Source of the DNA: Ziziphus jujuba
Taxonomy: Eukaryota; Streptophyta; Magnoliopsida; Rosales; Rhamnaceae
Assembly (NCBI RefSeq): GCF_031755915.1
Contig: NC_083387.1
Location: forward strand, 10,685,001 to 10,749,000
Direction of reading: 5' to 3'
DNA: 64,000 nt
The translations under genes were made by a program, and so were the position numbers. Shown here piece after piece: positions 13,256 through 24,818 of this stretch. Positions within the stretch are counted from its first letter, which is position 1. Every line of letters starts with the position of its first letter. The notes under the pieces are model-generated. The model was not told the DNA's origin and ran no database searches. It saw nothing but the letters and a program-made list of their open reading frames with translations.

Positions 13256-14152
13256 TAGAAATGTTGGAAGTTGGAGCCGGCCTAAAATTATGAGTCTCTG
13301 ATTTTATCTGCCTGGGAAATTGTAGCCATATAAGTAGCTCTGTGTTGTCAACGAGAGTCTTTGTAACTAATTCTTGTCCATGTTTGTCAATAAATAAGGG
13401 AATACATGGATTTCTTATTAGAAACTTTAGATCTTCTTAAAGTTTGAAACTAAAGTATTTGTAAGCAGCAAAATAACATATACTGGAAACTATATTAAAA
13501 ACCCAAAGCATAAAAAATGAAAAGAAGCATTCTTTTTGGCTTCATGAAATTGAAAAGTTTATAGGGTGTTATAAATTACGAACAAGGCCAAAGCCAACAC
13601 AACGTAAAGTAAGGGCTAATTTAGGATGCTGAGCTGAACTAGATTGGACTGGATTACTGTATATTTGGCAAAATAAAAATAAAAAATAATTCATTTCAAT
13701 CCAGTGCAGTTGAGCATCTGAAATGGGCCCCAAATTTTCTAAAATGAAACTGCATTTGAAACTAGACTGCAATATGAAACTGCATTTGAAACTACTGTAA
13801 TCTATATCAGATCAAGAGAGTATAGACCTAACATAGAACAGCTTTTCCATCACTAGCAAAATCAGAAAAACAAAAGTCCGTATGACTTATTACAACAAAG
13901 TGTTGAAACTTAACAAGAATCCTTCAAGATTCCTCAAGAAACATTGTACTTTACATCAAAGAAAACGGAGTTCTTTGCACAAGAATTCCTGTCTCTCACA
14001 TTTTTACTGATCCAAACTGTCACATTATCACAGGTAACAACAGCAATGGTAATGAATTCTATATGGTACAAAACAAATCAATGAAACAAAGACAATACAT
14101 GTGTTTTGCAAACCTCAAAACAATGTACACAAAACCACTGGGAAGAGTGGCT
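13256..14152. other. convergent 3' regions of LACS2 and COR413
   Basis: This gap separates two converging genes and should hold both 3' UTRs. A plant polyadenylation-type AATAAA is seen at 13389-13394 on the plus strand. Apart from a short inverted-repeat element at 13613-13731, nothing else is evident. Confidence 0.55.
13613..13731. mobile_element. 119-bp MITE-like inverted-repeat element
   Basis: The left end (GGGCTAATTTAGGATGCTGA, then an imperfect match) and the reverse complement of the right end (GGGGCCCATTTCAGATGCTC) pair imperfectly over about 40 bases around an A/T-rich centre. A small non-autonomous DNA transposon is the natural reading. I cannot define a clean target-site duplication, so the superfamily is open. 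A nearby direct repeat (ATGAAACTGCATTTGAAACTA) occurs at 13742 and 13773. Confidence 0.5.
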
Positions 14153-15731
14153 CTAAATGATTTCAACTAGCAATGCCCAAACAGGATACACAAACAGAAG
14201 AACTATACCAACTGTGTTTGATACCCCATGAGCTCTTGTGAAGGCATTTCTAAAACCACCAGATGCCCTTATGTGTTCTTGCAACAAATAGCATGCAATG
14301 ACTAGACATATGACCACGCCGATCCAGTCGTTCCTTATTGTGCTCGAAAATAAACTAGGAGACACAACTATAAGAAGAATCAGCGCTCCCGGCAATTCCA
14401 ACCAATCTGCAATTGTTACCATCCAAAAGTTCATAACCAGTTAATTACCACAAAATAAATTACAAGATTGAATCTTTAACATAATTTGATTGATACCATG
14501 AATAAAGGTATACAGTTTGTATTACCTGGGAATCGCTGAGGGAAGAAAAGCCGCAGCACAACAGCAATGAAAGCAATCCATTTTCCAATCTGTCCGCTGC
14601 AGGATCATCAAAAATATTTAGTACATATCATGAACAAAAAAGAGAACAATAAAACAAGAAATGGTTGGTGTTGTGCACAGTATGGATACTCACTTTAAGA
14701 GGCCGAATAGTATTGATGGAAGACTCAGGTAAATGTATGGGATTAGCAGTGCTGTAAGAATGTTTGTTTTCCAGTTTGTTCGGTCCAAGACCAGCAAATA
14801 ACTACATTCAGCAACAATATGGAAAGAATAGGTCAATAATAGTACAGAAGGCAATGCACAAAAACATATAGGTGGGAAACTGAAAACTCAAAAAATATCT
14901 CCAATGCAAACTCAGTCCGGTTTCAGTGACAAAAGAAAAGCTCAAAATTTTTAGTCTTTGACAAGAAGTTTGAAGGTAATTCAAGGTGTAGATGTTTAGA
15001 TCAAATTCAAGAAATCTTGAAGAGATGTAGATTGAGGTGGTTTAAGAAACAGGTATCAAAAAACCCATATCTAAAACAATCAGATAACAGAGAAAAAGAC
15101 CAATTTTGATACAAGATCAAGATCTGGACATGATCAATGCATTTATATTATTTGTCATGAGAAGTAGAATATATGAAATTCTTCCTTATAATCAATTAGT
15201 AGACTGTAGAACACCCATACAATCCTACCAAAGACCAAATCAGTGTCTTCTGTATAAAAGATTACAAATGTTTTTTTTTTTTTTTTTTTTTTTTTGGTTG
15301 CCAATTTAATTGAATCTGAAAAGCTGTATGCCTGTAATTGTAACTTTTTTTGAGATAATGGATCGAACAAAATGGGAAAAACAAGAATCTCCAACGAAAA
15401 GAACATAATTTAGCAAGCAAAATAACCAATTAATAAGATCTGCATATATACAAATCAATATGAAACAGAGCATAAGCAGAATCATGAAAACGATAACCAT
15501 GATGATGATGACGATGATAAAGAAATAAAAAAAAAAGAGTAAAACATACATAGCAGCAAAGCAGGCAAGCCATTCAAGGAAAGTGGTACCGAAGCCCAAA
15601 CTAGCAAGCTTGATGGAGTGGTTGGCAAGGTTTTTAGCAGCTGCTGCGAGGTCTTTGAGATCAGAGTTGACCAAGTCGCTTGATGATGGTACCCTCTCTG
15701 TTCTCATTCTCAAGTAATCTTTGTGAGCCAT
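14153..15731 (-). CDS. COR413-PM: COR413 plasma-membrane cold-acclimation protein
   Basis: Exons in transcript order: 15731-15550, 14801-14694, 14596-14526, 14406-14153, giving 615 nt and 204 residues with consistent phases. Exon 1 ends at a strong donor (GTATGT); joining to exon 2 creates FAAIYLL. Recognisable family blocks are LGFGTTFLEWLA in exon 1, LDRTNWKTN and LIPYIYLSLPS in exon 2, GKWIAFIAVVLRLFFPQRFP in exon 3, and CYLLQEHIRASGGFRNAFT with VYPVWALLV in exon 4. COR413-PM proteins are small multi-span plasma-membrane proteins induced by cold and ABA; their biochemical role is unclear. About five hydrophobic segments are visible, and there is no plastid presequence, which separates it from COR413-IM members. 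The length matches Arabidopsis PM1/PM2 (about 200 residues). It is convergent with LACS2. Confidence 0.94.
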
Positions 15732-16087
15732 ATCTTCAATGATGAAATGAAAGATCGATTAGAATCAGATCGAGCAATTTCTTTTTTTCCTTTCTTTTTC
15801 TTTCAATCCAAACAGAAAAACTATAAAAAGGAACAGCAGTGAAGCTTCCAATGCTATTTAATTGCCAAAACCCAATCACAGTCTCACACAGAGACTCTGT
15901 CTCCGCATAATATAATATTCATTTTTGGGTTTTGGACCGCCTTCATTTTTCTACGTAACCCATCTTTTTTTTATAAACATTTTTGTAAGATTCAGAAAAG
16001 GCGTGCCACGTGGACCCAATTATTTGGATAAGTCAAATATATTGATGAGTCCACACTGACCTGTCTGTCCTGTCTCTGAGCTGTCCT
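15732..16087 (-). promoter_or_regulatory. COR413 proximal promoter and leader
   Basis: Upstream of the COR413 ATG is a CT-rich leader (seen as GA-rich or T-rich on the complementary reading). A perfect G-box/ABRE core CCACGTGG lies at 16006-16013, about 275 bases before the ATG. Such motifs bind bZIP factors in ABA and cold responses, which fits the gene's known induction. Use in this gene is inferred. Confidence 0.45.
16006..16013. promoter_or_regulatory. G-box / ABRE core
   Basis: Palindromic CCACGTGG. A second CACGTG is at 16295-16300 inside the first unit of the tandem duplication. The matching site in the second unit reads CTACGTGG, so the palindrome is lost there. Confidence 0.45.
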
Positions 16088-17586
16088 ATCCTTCTACTTA
16101 CGTGTCCTTTGGGGATTTCTATTGGGCTTTTAAAAAAAAAAAAATAAATAAATAAATTAAATTACCCTTTTTTTTTTTTTGGGGGTTGGGGCTGATTAGA
16201 ATTGATATACTTTTTAATTTTATGGATATAAAAGTATATTTCTTTGTCCGTTATCCATCCCAAATAATGCATGTCGGGTACAATTAGAGCTCGCCACGTG
16301 GACATGCCAAAATAACGCACCGCACTAACCTTTTCTTTCCCTTAATCGTCCAAAACAAAAAGAACAAACACCTTTTGTATCATCTTAATTATTCATAAAT
16401 ATATTATTTTATAATTATTTCATTATCTAACTAAAATAGGATATCATAGTTGTTAAATTGATATTTTTTTTATATTTTTTAATACAAAATTATTAAAATG
16501 GTTAGAGATATTAAAATTTTGACAAACAAATTATTACTCTAAATTTACTCATCTAATCGACACTTTAATTTCTCAATACACGTCTTTTCAACTTTGTGTC
16601 AACTCTACTAAAATTTCATAAATGATAACTTTAATCGCTAAAATAGATTTTGAGTGGGCATTAAATTGGTGTTCCTCAAAAATCAATTTATGATGGTTTT
16701 GTAAGTCATCGAAATTAAAATATGATATCCATAAAACAAAACCGAAAATTGTGTTGGATGGATTTACTCCATATCATACTTAAAAACTTATATATTTATC
16801 CTTTTAAAAATAAGTTTATAAAAAAATTTATAAATTTATTTTTAAACGTCTATTTTTTTAGAGATAGACATGTAAATTTTTCATATGGCCGTTTTTTACA
16901 GCAAATTTATTGAATTGGATATTTAATAATTCCACATAATAGAAAAAGAATTCAAAGAAAGCATAATATATGATCTTTGTGGAGTCAAGTTGGATATTTA
17001 ATTCCACATCTTAGAAAAAGAATTCAAGGAAAGCATAATATATGGTCTAGTGGAGTCTATTCAACGTTTTTTTTTTTTGGAACAATGGTTTCAAATTTCC
17101 AATGATTTCAAATTAAATTGCTCCTGTGTCAAAAAAAAAAAAAAAACAAAGGCTGTAATAAAGATGCTAAAATCAACATGTCTTATAAAATGCTTATATC
17201 TGTGTACACAAAATATTTTGTACAAGTTAGTATTACAAATTTAATGTTGATGTAAGTAAAGGATTACTTTTTCTTCCCTTTTTCAATTTGCCCATTCATA
17301 AGATGGGAGACAAAAGAGAGAACAAAATTGTTTCATTAGTTTGTAGTGGGTGTTAACCCAATGTAATAGGACCCTATGCCCAGAATACTTTGGACTGACC
17401 CAAATGACTGAACGTGTGGGTATCCCGGCAGCCCATGTGAGCCTCATACTAATGGATCCTACGATAATGAGATATTTTTTAAATGATTGGCCCACTGCTA
17501 GTGAGCAACTGCAAATATCATGTAAGAAAAATAGTATTAGAATCCTCTGCGTTTTTTCTTTGTTTTGTTTTATTTTATTTTGTTTT
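16088..17586. repeat. 1.5-kb direct tandem duplication, unit A
   Basis: Starts at TATCCTTCTACTT and ends before the same motif recurs. Matching landmarks run in the same order as in unit B: GGGATTTC then GGGCTTTT, GCTGATTAGAAT, ACGTGGACATGCCAAA, ATTGAGTTGGATGGATTTAC-like, AACATGTCTTATAAAATGCT, GTAAGAAAAATAGTATTAGA. No coding frame is shared, so the duplicated unit is probably non-coding or a decayed transposon. It sits upstream of COR413 and carries the distal G-box. Confidence 0.8.
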
Positions 17587-19104
17587 ATCCTTCTACTTAT
17601 GTATTCTTTCGGGATTTCCACGGGGCTTTTTTTTTTTTTTTTAATTTATTTAAAATTACTTTTTTTCTTTTTTCTGGTTGGTGCTTGTTGTAGAGTTGGC
17701 TGATTAGAATAGATATGCTTTTGTTATTTTATGGATTATGGATACAAAAGTGTATTTCTTTTGCTGTGATCTTATCTTAAATAATGCAAGCAGGGTAAAA
17801 TTAGAGCTGGCTACGTGGACATGCCAAATTACCCACCACATCAACCTTTTCCTGCCTTTATAGTCCCAAAAGAAAAAGAAAAGAAAAAAAAAAAAAACCC
17901 TTTTGTTTCGTTATAGTTATTCATAAATATGTTATTTTATAATTATTTCATTATCTAACTAAAATAGGATATCTAGTTAGGGTTCTAGTTATCAATCAAT
18001 TATGTATTTATTTATGTTAAATTGATATTATTCTATATTTTTTTAAATATAAAATCATTAAAATAATGTCAAATTATTAGAAATACCAAAATTTGGGTAA
18101 ACTTTTTTTTTATCACTTTAAATTTACTTATCTAAAGAATACTTTAATTTTTCAATACACGTCTTTTCTACTTTGTGTCAACTATACCAAAGTTTCATAA
18201 ATCATAACTTGAATCGTTAAAATAGATTTTGAGCGGGCATTAAATTGGTGTTCGTAAAAAATCAATTCATGGTAGTTTTGTAAGTCATCTAAATTAAAAT
18301 AAGATATCTATAATACAAAACCAAAAATTGAGTTGGATGGATTTACTATGTGGCATCTTAAAATTTATATGTCTATCCTTTAAAAATAAGTTTATAAAAA
18401 AAAAAAAATTTATAAGTTTATTCTTAAAAGTCTATCCTTTTCGAGATAGGCATGTAAATTTTTTATATGACCTTTTTTTTTATAGCAAACTTATTGAGTT
18501 GGCTGTTTTTTACAGCAAATTTATTGAGTTGGATATTTTTTTCCACATGGTAGAAAGAGAATTCAAGGAAAGCATAATATATGGTCTTTGTGGAGTCATT
18601 TCAAAGAAATTTATTTTTTCTTTTTTTTTCTTTTTGAACAATGGTTTCAAATTCAATTTTTCCTGTGTCAAAAAACAAAAGGGCAATAAAGATGCCAAAG
18701 TTAACATGTCTCATAAAATGCTTATATCTGTGTACACAAATATTTTGTACAAGTTGTATTACAAATTCAATGTTGATGCAAGTGGAGGATTTCTTTTTCT
18801 TCCCTTTTTCTATTTACCCATCCATGGGAGACAAAAGAGAGAATAAAAAGTGTTTCATTAGTTGTGTGATTTGGAAGTGTTGGTGCCTATGTGACCCTAT
18901 GCCCAGAATACGTTGGGCTACCTTAAATTCCTTATTGTGTGGGTGTCTCGGTAGCCGATGTGAACCTCATACCAATGAATCCTCTGTTAATGAGACAAGG
19001 CCCTATTTTTGAATTGATTCGCCCACTTCTAGTGAACAACTGCAAATATCATGTAAGAAAAATAGTATTAGAATCCTCTGCGTTTTTCCTTTGTTTTGTT
19101 TTAG
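17587..19104. repeat. 1.5-kb direct tandem duplication, unit B
   Basis: Second copy of the unit at 16088-17586, offset about 1.50-1.58 kb with many substitutions and indels (I estimate 85-90 percent identity by eye). It ends near TTTGTTTTGTTTTA at about 19104, after which the sequence is unique. The spread of differences suggests an old event. Confidence 0.8.
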
Positions 19105-19329
19105 GGAAATATGGCCCATTGTCCTTCTCGAAAGAGGCTTGAGGAAATATATCCACCAATTCGTGAAAGTTTTTTTTTTACCCTTTAATATTAATTCTAC
19201 CTTAAATTTTTTTTTAAAAGACGTACATGTCCTTTTATCTTACTTTTGATACTGAAAAGCTGTAATATTAAAACAGAAAACAGCAAGATGGGTTTCAAAG
19301 CAGCACATGTTGAAAACTGAAAACTGACG

Positions 19330-19542
19330 TTACATATAAGACCTGTCTGGACTCAGCCTTGGCCGGTTGGTCATCGGGAGCAATTTGTTGCAATAATAAT
19401 CCAAAGCTTCCCGCCCATCTCTGCGGTATTTGCTTCTGATTTTGGCATCGGAATTTGTAGCAGAGAGGAGGGTTTGATGTTCTGGTTGGGGATTCGGATT
19501 CCACAGCGATTGACTGTTTTGTCCAGTTCTAGTTCTTAGCAA
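19330..19542 (-). pseudogene. unidentified exon-like fragment
   Basis: An open minus-strand stretch of about 70 codons, noticeably richer in G+C than its surroundings, ending at a stop near 19330. It has no ATG at its upstream end and so would need an upstream exon. The translation contains charged, non-repetitive segments such as SDAKIRSKYRRDG and YYCNKLLPMTNRPRLSPDR that look like real protein. I do not recognise the family. It may be a gene fragment carried in by rearrangement or a small lineage-specific gene. Confidence 0.3.
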
Positions 19543-19971
19543 AAACAGCTATCCATTTTATCTATTTATATAATATATACAACCCCATAAAGTTTTCTTT
19601 GATTGGTTGACATGGAAGGCAGTAACATTTTTTGCGTTTAAAAAATCACAACTTTTAATTGAACCGGCAGATACAGAGAATCTGTATCAATTTCCGAAAT
19701 TGTAAAATGAATAGTTCATGAATTCTATATTAATAGCTGGCTCTCGTGCCAACTTTAAACTGTAACCCTTCTTTTTCTTTATTGAAGTTGCACACGGTGC
19801 TAAGTTTTGAATAGTAGGTTTTCAGAAAGACCTTTACCTCCAACTCTAAGGAACCAGTAAAGGCCATGTTAACGTGGCTAAAACTCATTTGTTGAAACTT
19901 TATAAAAATAAGACCTTTATTCATTCTTCTTTTCCAATGCTGATTTGTTTCGAAAATTGACTACTAATTTA

Positions 19972-20005
<34 letters not shown>

Positions 20006-20940
20006 ATTGATGTAGTTTTCAATAAAATTGTAGAGGTCATAGTTTTTCACATATTCATACATGGTTCATCCTCTCAACGAAAAGATTATGAAGTGCAAAA
20101 ATGGAGGAAGAGTATACATATAAATTGTTAATCAACACGCGTAGTAAGGGTACGTATATAGTCCAAAATATCATAAAAGGTAAAACAACCTCTGGTTAGG
20201 ATGAGACCAGGTATGAATTATGAGAGAGGCAAAATGAATAAAATCCAAAATATGTACCTAGACGATCACCTAGGTTCCAATACCTAAAATGTGACCCATG
20301 CTTATGTCAGTTCAGCTGTCTATAGAGATCAGAGAGGTATTAAATATAACTCACATTAAATACCGTGACGAAAAATTTTACATCTTGGGGTATGCTATAC
20401 TTGTAGATCACTCCAAAGCCAAAAAATAGTTATATTTGAAGACTAAGTTTATCTTTATAAATTAAATTTTACACCGTTTTTATTCTTACCGTTAATTAGA
20501 ATAATGAGAGTAAAATTATCACAAACAATTCATGAAATCCAAAACTCTTACCTTCATTAACTCAAGCATTAGAAAATATATATTCACATGTTAATCATGT
20601 CACTAGTAAATATTTCCTTATCAAACTATATATATTTTACATCACTAAACTTAGCAATGTTACAAATACCAATTTATTTCAACTAATATTATATAATAAT
20701 ACTAGATGCATGAAAAATTTTACCAAATAATTTGTCAAACGATACAGTTTTATTTTTTTTCATTTGTGCATTTAGTTACATTTATCTTTTAAATAATTCA
20801 TCTATACATATCTAAATTATATATATATATATATATTTGTCAATCAATAAAATAATAAGACATCATTTTTACCATATCCTTTGATAAGCTTTTTAATATA
20901 AAAAATACTATTGATTGTAATTTTAATTATTTTCATAGGT
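19543..20940. other. intergenic, no gene seen
   Basis: AT-rich DNA with an AT microsatellite at about 19973-20002 and another at 20818-20836. No exon or transposon terminus was recognised. Confidence 0.55.
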
Positions 20941-21780
20941 ATATGGGTGAGTTATATTTTACTTTTGAAAACCGTCGGTAATCCAATATAGGTTTCCATG
21001 TAGTTGCTCAAAAAATTACCGATTGTATTCATCGGTAATTACTGATGTGCCATCGGTCATAAATTTTGTCTCTAATTTTCTCATTTTTTCCAAACCTTTT
21101 ATGGGTTCTGCTATTCATGATCATTAATAAATTTATATTTAGTATGTTTTTGGTAGAAACAAACATTATCGAAATTGTTGAATTGAATTGTGGTGATTTG
21201 CTTTGAAAAAATTGGACAAAGGTAAATTATTGATGCCCCATTGGTAAGTACCGATGAAAATCGTCGGTAATTTTTCCAGCAAGTACATGGAGACCAATAT
21301 TGGATTACTGACGGTTTTCATCGGTATTTGTAACATTGCTAAGTTTAGTGATGTAAACTTATATTTAGTATATTTTTTGTGGAAACACATATTATCAAAG
21401 TTGTCAGATTGAATTGTGGTAATCTGCTTTAAAAAAATTGGACGAATATAAATTACTGACAGCCCATCGGTAATTACCAATAAAAATTGTCGGTAATTTT
21501 TCTAGCAAGTATATGGAAACCAATATTGGATTACCGACGATTTTCGTCAGTAATTACTAATGGACCATTGTTAATAAACTTTATTTGTAATTTTCTCATT
21601 TTTCCAAACCTTTTGTGGATTCTTTTGTTCAGGATTATTAATAAAGTTATATTTAGTATGTTTTTTGTGGAAACACAAATTATCGAAGTTGTCGGATTGA
21701 ATTGTGGTAATTTGCTTTGAAAAAATTGGACAAATATAAATTACCCACAATCCATCGATAATTACCTCTAAGCTTATAAA
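20941..21780. repeat. CACTA-like subterminal repeat cluster
   Basis: Three direct copies of a block containing TTGTGGTGATTTGCTTTGAA then AAATTGGACAAA start near 21187, 21416 and 21703. Between them recur the palindrome-like words ATTACCGACGATTTTCGTC and GACGGTTTTCATCGGTA. Dense GACG/CGTC inverted words next to GGTAAT are typical of CACTA (Spm-type) subterminal regions. I see no CACTA-type terminal inverted repeats, so this is called from internal motifs only and is probably a fragment. Confidence 0.5.
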
Positions 21781-22463
21781 ACTTACCAAAAAAAAAAAAA
21801 AAAGATATCACTGGATAAGGGGATAAGATCTATATCATCTCAACAAATTCAGTTATTATAGCCTTGTAGATCTACAATTGAAATAATTAAAACATAAGAA
21901 CCAGTTCTAAACAAGAAAAATGAAAACAAAAACAAAAAATAATAATAATAATAATTTAAAAGATAAAATAAATAATTGATTTAAAATGAATAATATAATT
22001 TCTAATTCGATTCAATATTAGATCCCGTTCAAAACTAATTAGAGTACGTAACTTGATAAGCGTATATCTTTTATAATATTGATCCTGGGAATTTTCGTGT
22101 TGTGAAGGTAGGTTTCCAAATATTTATAAAAGTCTATCTAACCTAAATAAGAAGAGTTTATTTCATCTTGATCCGTACATTGAAAAAAGAGGAAAAGTAT
22201 ATTCATCTGAGACATTCTTATTGACTTTGGTTAAACAAAATATTAACTCGTAATTATAAAAATGATTGATTGTGTACGTAATGTCTCAAGCCTCAACTAT
22301 GTTTTGGAAAAATTTAAATGGATAATTTTAAATTTTGAATTTGAAAATCTCCTTAAAAACATCTCAACTAAAATATTTGAAGTTTCTTTGTCATAGTCAT
22401 ATGCTTAATTGCCTGATTCATAATATGCATGCAGATTTTCCACCTCCCACACACCATCCATCT

Positions 22464-22491
22464 CCCCCCCCCCCCCCCCCCCCCCCCCCCC
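22464..22491 (+). repeat. 28-base poly-C run
   Basis: An uninterrupted run of 28 C, following a C-rich lead-in. On the minus strand this is G28. Such tracts are very rare in AT-rich plant DNA and can fold into G-quadruplexes or i-motifs. The exact length is also prone to sequencing and assembly error. Confidence 0.9.
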
Positions 22492-22529
22492 ACCGCCCGG
22501 CGAAAAACAAAGGGAATCTAATCTATTTA

Positions 22530-23870
22530 AGACATACAGCCAAACTTATCAGAATACATCACTTTGGAAAGCCAACTCGGGCCTCCCATACCATACTTTC
22601 TCATCATATATATAAAACCAAGCCATGACAAGCTAGCATGTGAGTTGCACGTCATGTACTTAACCCTTAAAATCTTTTCTTTTCTTGAATATATATAAGA
22701 ACATGTGCTACATATACTTTAAAAAAAAAAAAAAAAAAACCCTTGTAAATCTAGATTAAGGATTAAACCTTTAATTGTAAGGTGTATTATCAATTGTGCA
22801 ACCACGGACCTAAATTTATGAGTATGTGTAATATGTATTTAATCTCCAGAAGTTAATTAAAAAGGGCTTAAAGTTGCGACCTTTATCAAACTTTCACTTT
22901 TAAAAACTTAAAAAAAAAGAAAAAAAAACACCATGCTATTCACAAATTAATTAATTATTTATACCATCCCAGTAAATTAAACTCCGGCTTTCCAATTTTA
23001 TATTAATTTACAGTAATTTGGAATTATAGAGGAACCCCAAAAGTTAAAAAAAAGGATATATGTAATTTTTTAAAACCACTCCATAGCATTCATTGAACGA
23101 ACCCAAAAAAAAAGCCTCCAATTTTGAACATGTAAAGAATGTGAGAAACGAAGTTCAAATGTATTAAGCCATACAGCCAAACTTACCAACATACATCACT
23201 TCGGAAAGCCACCTGCGGCCCCCTTACCATACCTTCTTATCATGTAAAACCAAGCAATGACGAGCTAGCATGTGAGTTGCACGTCATGTACTTAATCCTT
23301 AATAACTTTTCTTTTCTTGAATATATATACGAACATGTGTGTACCCTTTCTTCTTTTTTATTTTTTATTTTTTCTTTTTTTTATTTTTTTTATTTTTTTT
23401 ATATAAAGGGAGTGGGAATATTTTACCTAGATTAAGGATCAAATCTTAGATGGGGAAACGTATTATCAATGGTACAACTACTTATACAAATCTATGAGTA
23501 TATGTAATATGTACCTAATCGCTAGAAATTAATTAAAATTGGCTTAAAATTGCAATCTTTATCAAACTTTCACTTTTAAAAACTTAAAAAAGCACAATGC
23601 TATTTACAAATTAATTACTTATTCATACCATCCCAGAAAATTAAATTTCAATTTTCTAATTTTATATTGATTTATAGTAATTTAGAGTTATAGATGAACA
23701 TTATAATTTAAAAAAGTATATATATATATATACTCGCGTGTATATATATATATATATATACAGTAATTTTCTAAAACCCTCAATAGCATTCATTTTTGAA
23801 CAAACTAAAAAAAAAAAAAAAACAAGAGCATTCAAATTTGAGCATGTAAAGAATGTGAGAAACGAAGTTC
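22530..23870. repeat. ~0.65-kb tandem duplication downstream of CYP74 copy 1
   Basis: ACAGCCAAACTTATCAGAAT at 22537 and ACAGCCAAACTTACCAACAT at 23173 start two collinear copies. Both continue through GCTAGCATGTGAGTTGCACG and TTTCTTTTCTTGAATATATA, then CAATGCTATTTACAAATTAA-like blocks and the AAGAATGTGAGAAACGAAGT block (23136 and 23845). Only one equivalent is visible beside copy 2, so this tandem event is specific to unit 1. Confidence 0.75.
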
Positions 23871-24818
23871 ATCCACTGCGTGGCATAATTATCCTGTCAC
23901 ACCCATGAACAGTTTTTGCTAGGTATTTCTTTTGATTATGTTGTTTTATATTTAAAATGGCTAAAGCAAAGAGTGCAGTTTAAATTAATTAAAGCAAGCA
24001 ATTGAATATAAAATAAAGAACGTAGGCATGACGAGTAGGCAATTGATATAATGTCGATTCCTTTGGAATGTTTCCTTACAATCAAGAGGCCATGCATATT
24101 TATAGTCTTCTAATGGCAGAAATTAAGCTATTATATGTTGGTGATTCAAGATTCGATGCTAAAATTCTTCCTTCCCAATTTATTTTAAAAAAAAAAAAAA
24201 GCTATTATGTATTAATGTTTAAAGCTACGTGTCAAACATATATGATAGTAAACTGCTGACACATCTAGCTAAAATTGTTACAGCTATGTTACAAAATTAC
24301 CACCATACTAACTACCAAGTAACAGTTCAAAAACACTAAATAACAAAAGCCAATAAACATTGGCCAATTACAGGTTTTTTCCATGCTAAGTAACCAATCA
24401 AAAACATTTTCTTCCATGTGAAGTTGCCTTCTTGCCCAAATTACAGATTAGATTTACTTTTTAACAGATTATTGAAGAAAATAAACCAACTAAATTCATC
24501 AAGAACAAGAAATATTACATAGTGCCCTTTCAAAGGAATCATTATGCTTTGACCAATCTATCGCTTTAGTGAAAACACAATAATATCACCTTAAAAAGTA
24601 GGTAATATATTAATACAATTTTTTTTTTTAATTTATCGCTAAAACTAATATAATGTTTACCCAAAAAAAAAAAAAGAAAAACAAAAAAAGGTGAAACTAA
24701 AATAATATTAAAAAAAAAAAAGATTCGAGAACGACCATTACTAGCACAACCATATATATATATATACATATATATTCAAGATTAAGATTGGTTCTATTCT
24801 TACAATCTTAAATCATCA
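23871..24818. other. 3' flank of CYP74 copy 1
   Basis: Non-coding. It matches the 3' flank of copy 2 in patches, for example ATTTTCTTCCATGTGAAGTT (24407 and 47340). AT runs and poly-A tracts fill the rest. The 3' UTR should lie in the last 200 bases but no clear signal can be singled out. Confidence 0.5.

Noticed and set aside
22335..22628. Proline-rich ORF around 22.4 kb
   Set aside because: The proline run is only the 28-C homopolymer.
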